Of a stretch of DNA of 6,011 nucleotides, positions 5,054-6,011 are shown piece after piece. The DNA lies in NCBI GenBank assembly GCA_026982255.1, contig JALSHL010000028.1:1-6011 (forward strand), given 5' to 3'. The position numbers and the translations under genes are program-made. The notes under the pieces are model-generated. The model saw nothing but the letters and a program-made list of their open reading frames with translations. It ran no database searches and was not told where the DNA came from. Numbering within the stretch: the first letter of the stretch is position 1; each line of letters starts with the position of its first letter. This DNA comes from Paracoccaceae bacterium. GTDB taxonomy: Bacteria > Pseudomonadota > Alphaproteobacteria > Rhodobacterales > Rhodobacteraceae.

Positions 5054-6011
5054 TTCACCTCCTCCGCTGCTACATGGCAGGCACGCGAATGCCCCGCCTG
5101 TCCCTCGACAGGTGCCAGAGGCGGCATAGCCTGCTGGCAGACCGGCAACGCATAGGCGCAACGCTGCGTAAACGGACAACCTTCGGGCAGACGCATCATA
5201 TTCGGCGGATTGCCGGGAATGGTCGCCAGTTCCGCCTCGTCGTGATCCAGCCGTGGAACCGCGCTCAGCAATCCGCTCGTATAGGGGTGTGTCGGGTGCG
5301 AATACAGATCATCGGTTTTCGCGAATTCCATCACCTGCCCGCCATACATCACCAGCGTGTCGTCACTGTTGCCCGCAACCACGCCGAGGTCGTGGGTAAT
5401 CAGAATGATCGAAGTTCCGAATTCTTCCTGCACCTCCTTCAGCAACTTCATGATCAGCGCCTGCACGGTCACATCCAGCGCCGTTGTCGGCTCGTCCGCG
5501 ATCAGAAGTTTCGGCTGGCACAGCAGCGACATTGCAATCATCACGCGCTGGCGCATACCGCCGGAGAATTCGTGCGGATACATGCGAATGCGCTTCTTTG
5601 CCTCGGGGATTTTTACAGCATCCAGCATCGTTACCGACTGCTTGATGGCATCGGATTTCGACAGGCCTTTGTGGTGCATCAACACCTCGGCCATCTGGTC
5701 GGACACCCGCAAGAACGGGTTGAGGCTGGTCATCGGATCCTGAAAAATCATCGCGATTTTTTCAGCTCTGATCCGGTTCAGCGCAGCGCCGGAAATATTC
5801 AGGATTTCCTCACCCTCGAATTTGACACTGCCGGTTGCGGTTCCGTTACGTGCCAGCAGCCCCATCAGGGCAAATACCGTCTGGCTTTTCCCCGAACCGG
5901 ACTCGCCGACAATGGCGAGGGTTTCGCCCTCTTCCATGTCGAAGCTGACGTTGTTGACGGCCCGCACCAGCCCGTCGGGCGTTTTGAATTCGACGCTAAG
6001 GTCTCTGACTT
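5050..6011 (-). CDS. oppD: Peptide-type ABC transporter ATP-binding protein, OppD/DppD-like (5' end missing)
   Basis: The C-terminal 319 residues are visible; the reading frame stays open to the window edge (first full codon at 6009, VRDLSVEFKTPDG), so the start lies beyond 6011, probably only a few residues away. A GTG at 5967 is in frame but internal, since the typical first strand of the nucleotide-binding domain lies upstream of it. Numbering visible residues: Walker A GESGSGKSQ (35-43, Lys41), Q-loop MIFQDPMTSLNP (Gln90), signature FSGGMRQR (148-155), Walker B LLIADEP (168-174, Glu173), D-loop TALD, and His206. The Met in SGGMRQR and the GNPPNMMRLPEGCPF segment (266-280) mark it as the OppD/DppD type. 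Four C-terminal cysteines (278, 284, 291, 311) match the iron-sulfur-binding pattern of this family. It should pair with the OppF-like subunit under the permeases; the binding protein and permease genes are expected upstream, outside the window. The TGA stop (5052-5050) overlaps the next ATG. Confidence 0.93.
   Translation of the reverse strand, partial: VRDLSVEFKTPDGLVRAVNNVSFDMEEGETLAIVGESGSGKSQTVFALMGLLARNGTATGSVKFEGEEILNISGAALNRIRAEKIAMIFQDPMTSLNPFLRVSDQMAEVLMHHKGLSKSDAIKQSVTMLDAVKIPEAKKRIRMYPHEFSGGMRQRVMIAMSLLCQPKLLIADEPTTALDVTVQALIMKLLKEVQEEFGTSIILITHDLGVVAGNSDDTLVMYGGQVMEFAKTDDLYSHPTHPYTSGLLSAVPRLDHDEAELATIPGNPPNMMRLPEGCPFTQRCAYALPVCQQAMPPLAPVEGQAGHSRACHVAAEEVK
5057..5065 (-). promoter_or_regulatory. 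Ribosome binding site of the OppF-like gene
   Basis: Read on the minus strand, GGAGGAGGT (5065 to 5057) lies three bases before the ATG at 5053, with the GGAGG repeated in two overlapping registers. It sits inside the last codons (Glu-Glu-Val) of the OppD-like gene. Together with the ATGA overlap it decides the start of the OppF-like gene and suggests strong, coupled translation. Confidence 0.8.

Noticed and set aside
4295..5155. Long plus-strand open frame of 286 codons
   Set aside because: It is antisense to the OppF-like ATPase, whose Walker A, signature and Walker B motifs are intact. The translation is rich in His, Gln and Arg with no domain, as expected for a shadow frame.
5054..5179. 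Longer start for the OppF-like gene at 5179
   Set aside because: The extension overlaps the oppD 3' end and reads as non-homologous sequence; the ATG at 5053 has both a strong ribosome binding site and an ATGA overlap with the upstream stop.
4571..5581. Near-identical short stretches around 4575 and 5567 (AATTCGTGCGGATA) and around 4740 and 5735 (GGATCCTG)
   Set aside because: They encode the same conserved segments (YPHEFSGG and IFQDP) in two paralogous ATPases, so they reflect gene homology and not a separate repeat element.
5965..5967. GTG at 5967 as the start of the OppD-like gene
   Set aside because: The frame remains open to the window edge and the upstream residues (VRDLSVEFKTPDG) are the normal first strand of this ATPase family, so the GTG is an internal valine.

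Overview
The window looks like a piece of an alphaproteobacterial chromosome, most likely from the Rhodobacterales (Roseobacter/Rhodobacter relatives). This rests on the GC-rich third codon positions, on a soluble DjlA-like TerB/J-domain protein next to an EEP-family hydrolase and an M3B oligoendopeptidase, and on the cytochrome c-like tail at the left edge. The taxonomic placement is inference; no rRNA or other marker gene is present.

Layout, left to right. Positions 1-51 are the last 16 codons of a plus-strand gene, probably a small c-type cytochrome, followed at once by a strong UUCG-loop terminator (69-94). A likely small single-pass membrane protein of 43 residues (204-335) has a good ribosome binding site. 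Next comes a plus-strand cluster: a TerB plus J-domain co-chaperone-like protein (404-1090), an endonuclease/exonuclease/phosphatase-family hydrolase (1090-2136) whose start overlaps the preceding stop as TGATG, and, after 51 bases, an oligoendopeptidase F-type zinc peptidase (2188-4014). A GC-rich inverted repeat (4020-4054) lies between this peptidase and the convergent minus-strand genes and probably ends transcription from one or both sides.

The right third is the end of a minus-strand peptide-type ABC transporter operon: an OppD-like ATPase (5050-6011, 5' end outside the window) and an OppF-like ATPase (4067-5053), joined by an ATGA overlap. The periplasmic binding protein and permease genes are not in the window and are expected beyond position 6011. 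The pairing of a peptide importer with a cytoplasmic oligopeptidase fits peptide uptake followed by hydrolysis, but the two units are convergent and not co-transcribed, so the functional link is inference.

All well-supported genes belong to known families, and I see no mobile element, CRISPR array, tRNA, rRNA or clear sign of horizontal transfer. There is no convincing new system here. The points most worth a second look are the small membrane protein with a CxC motif, the possibly leaderless start of the TerB/J-domain gene, its coupling to the EEP hydrolase, and the convergent hairpin.
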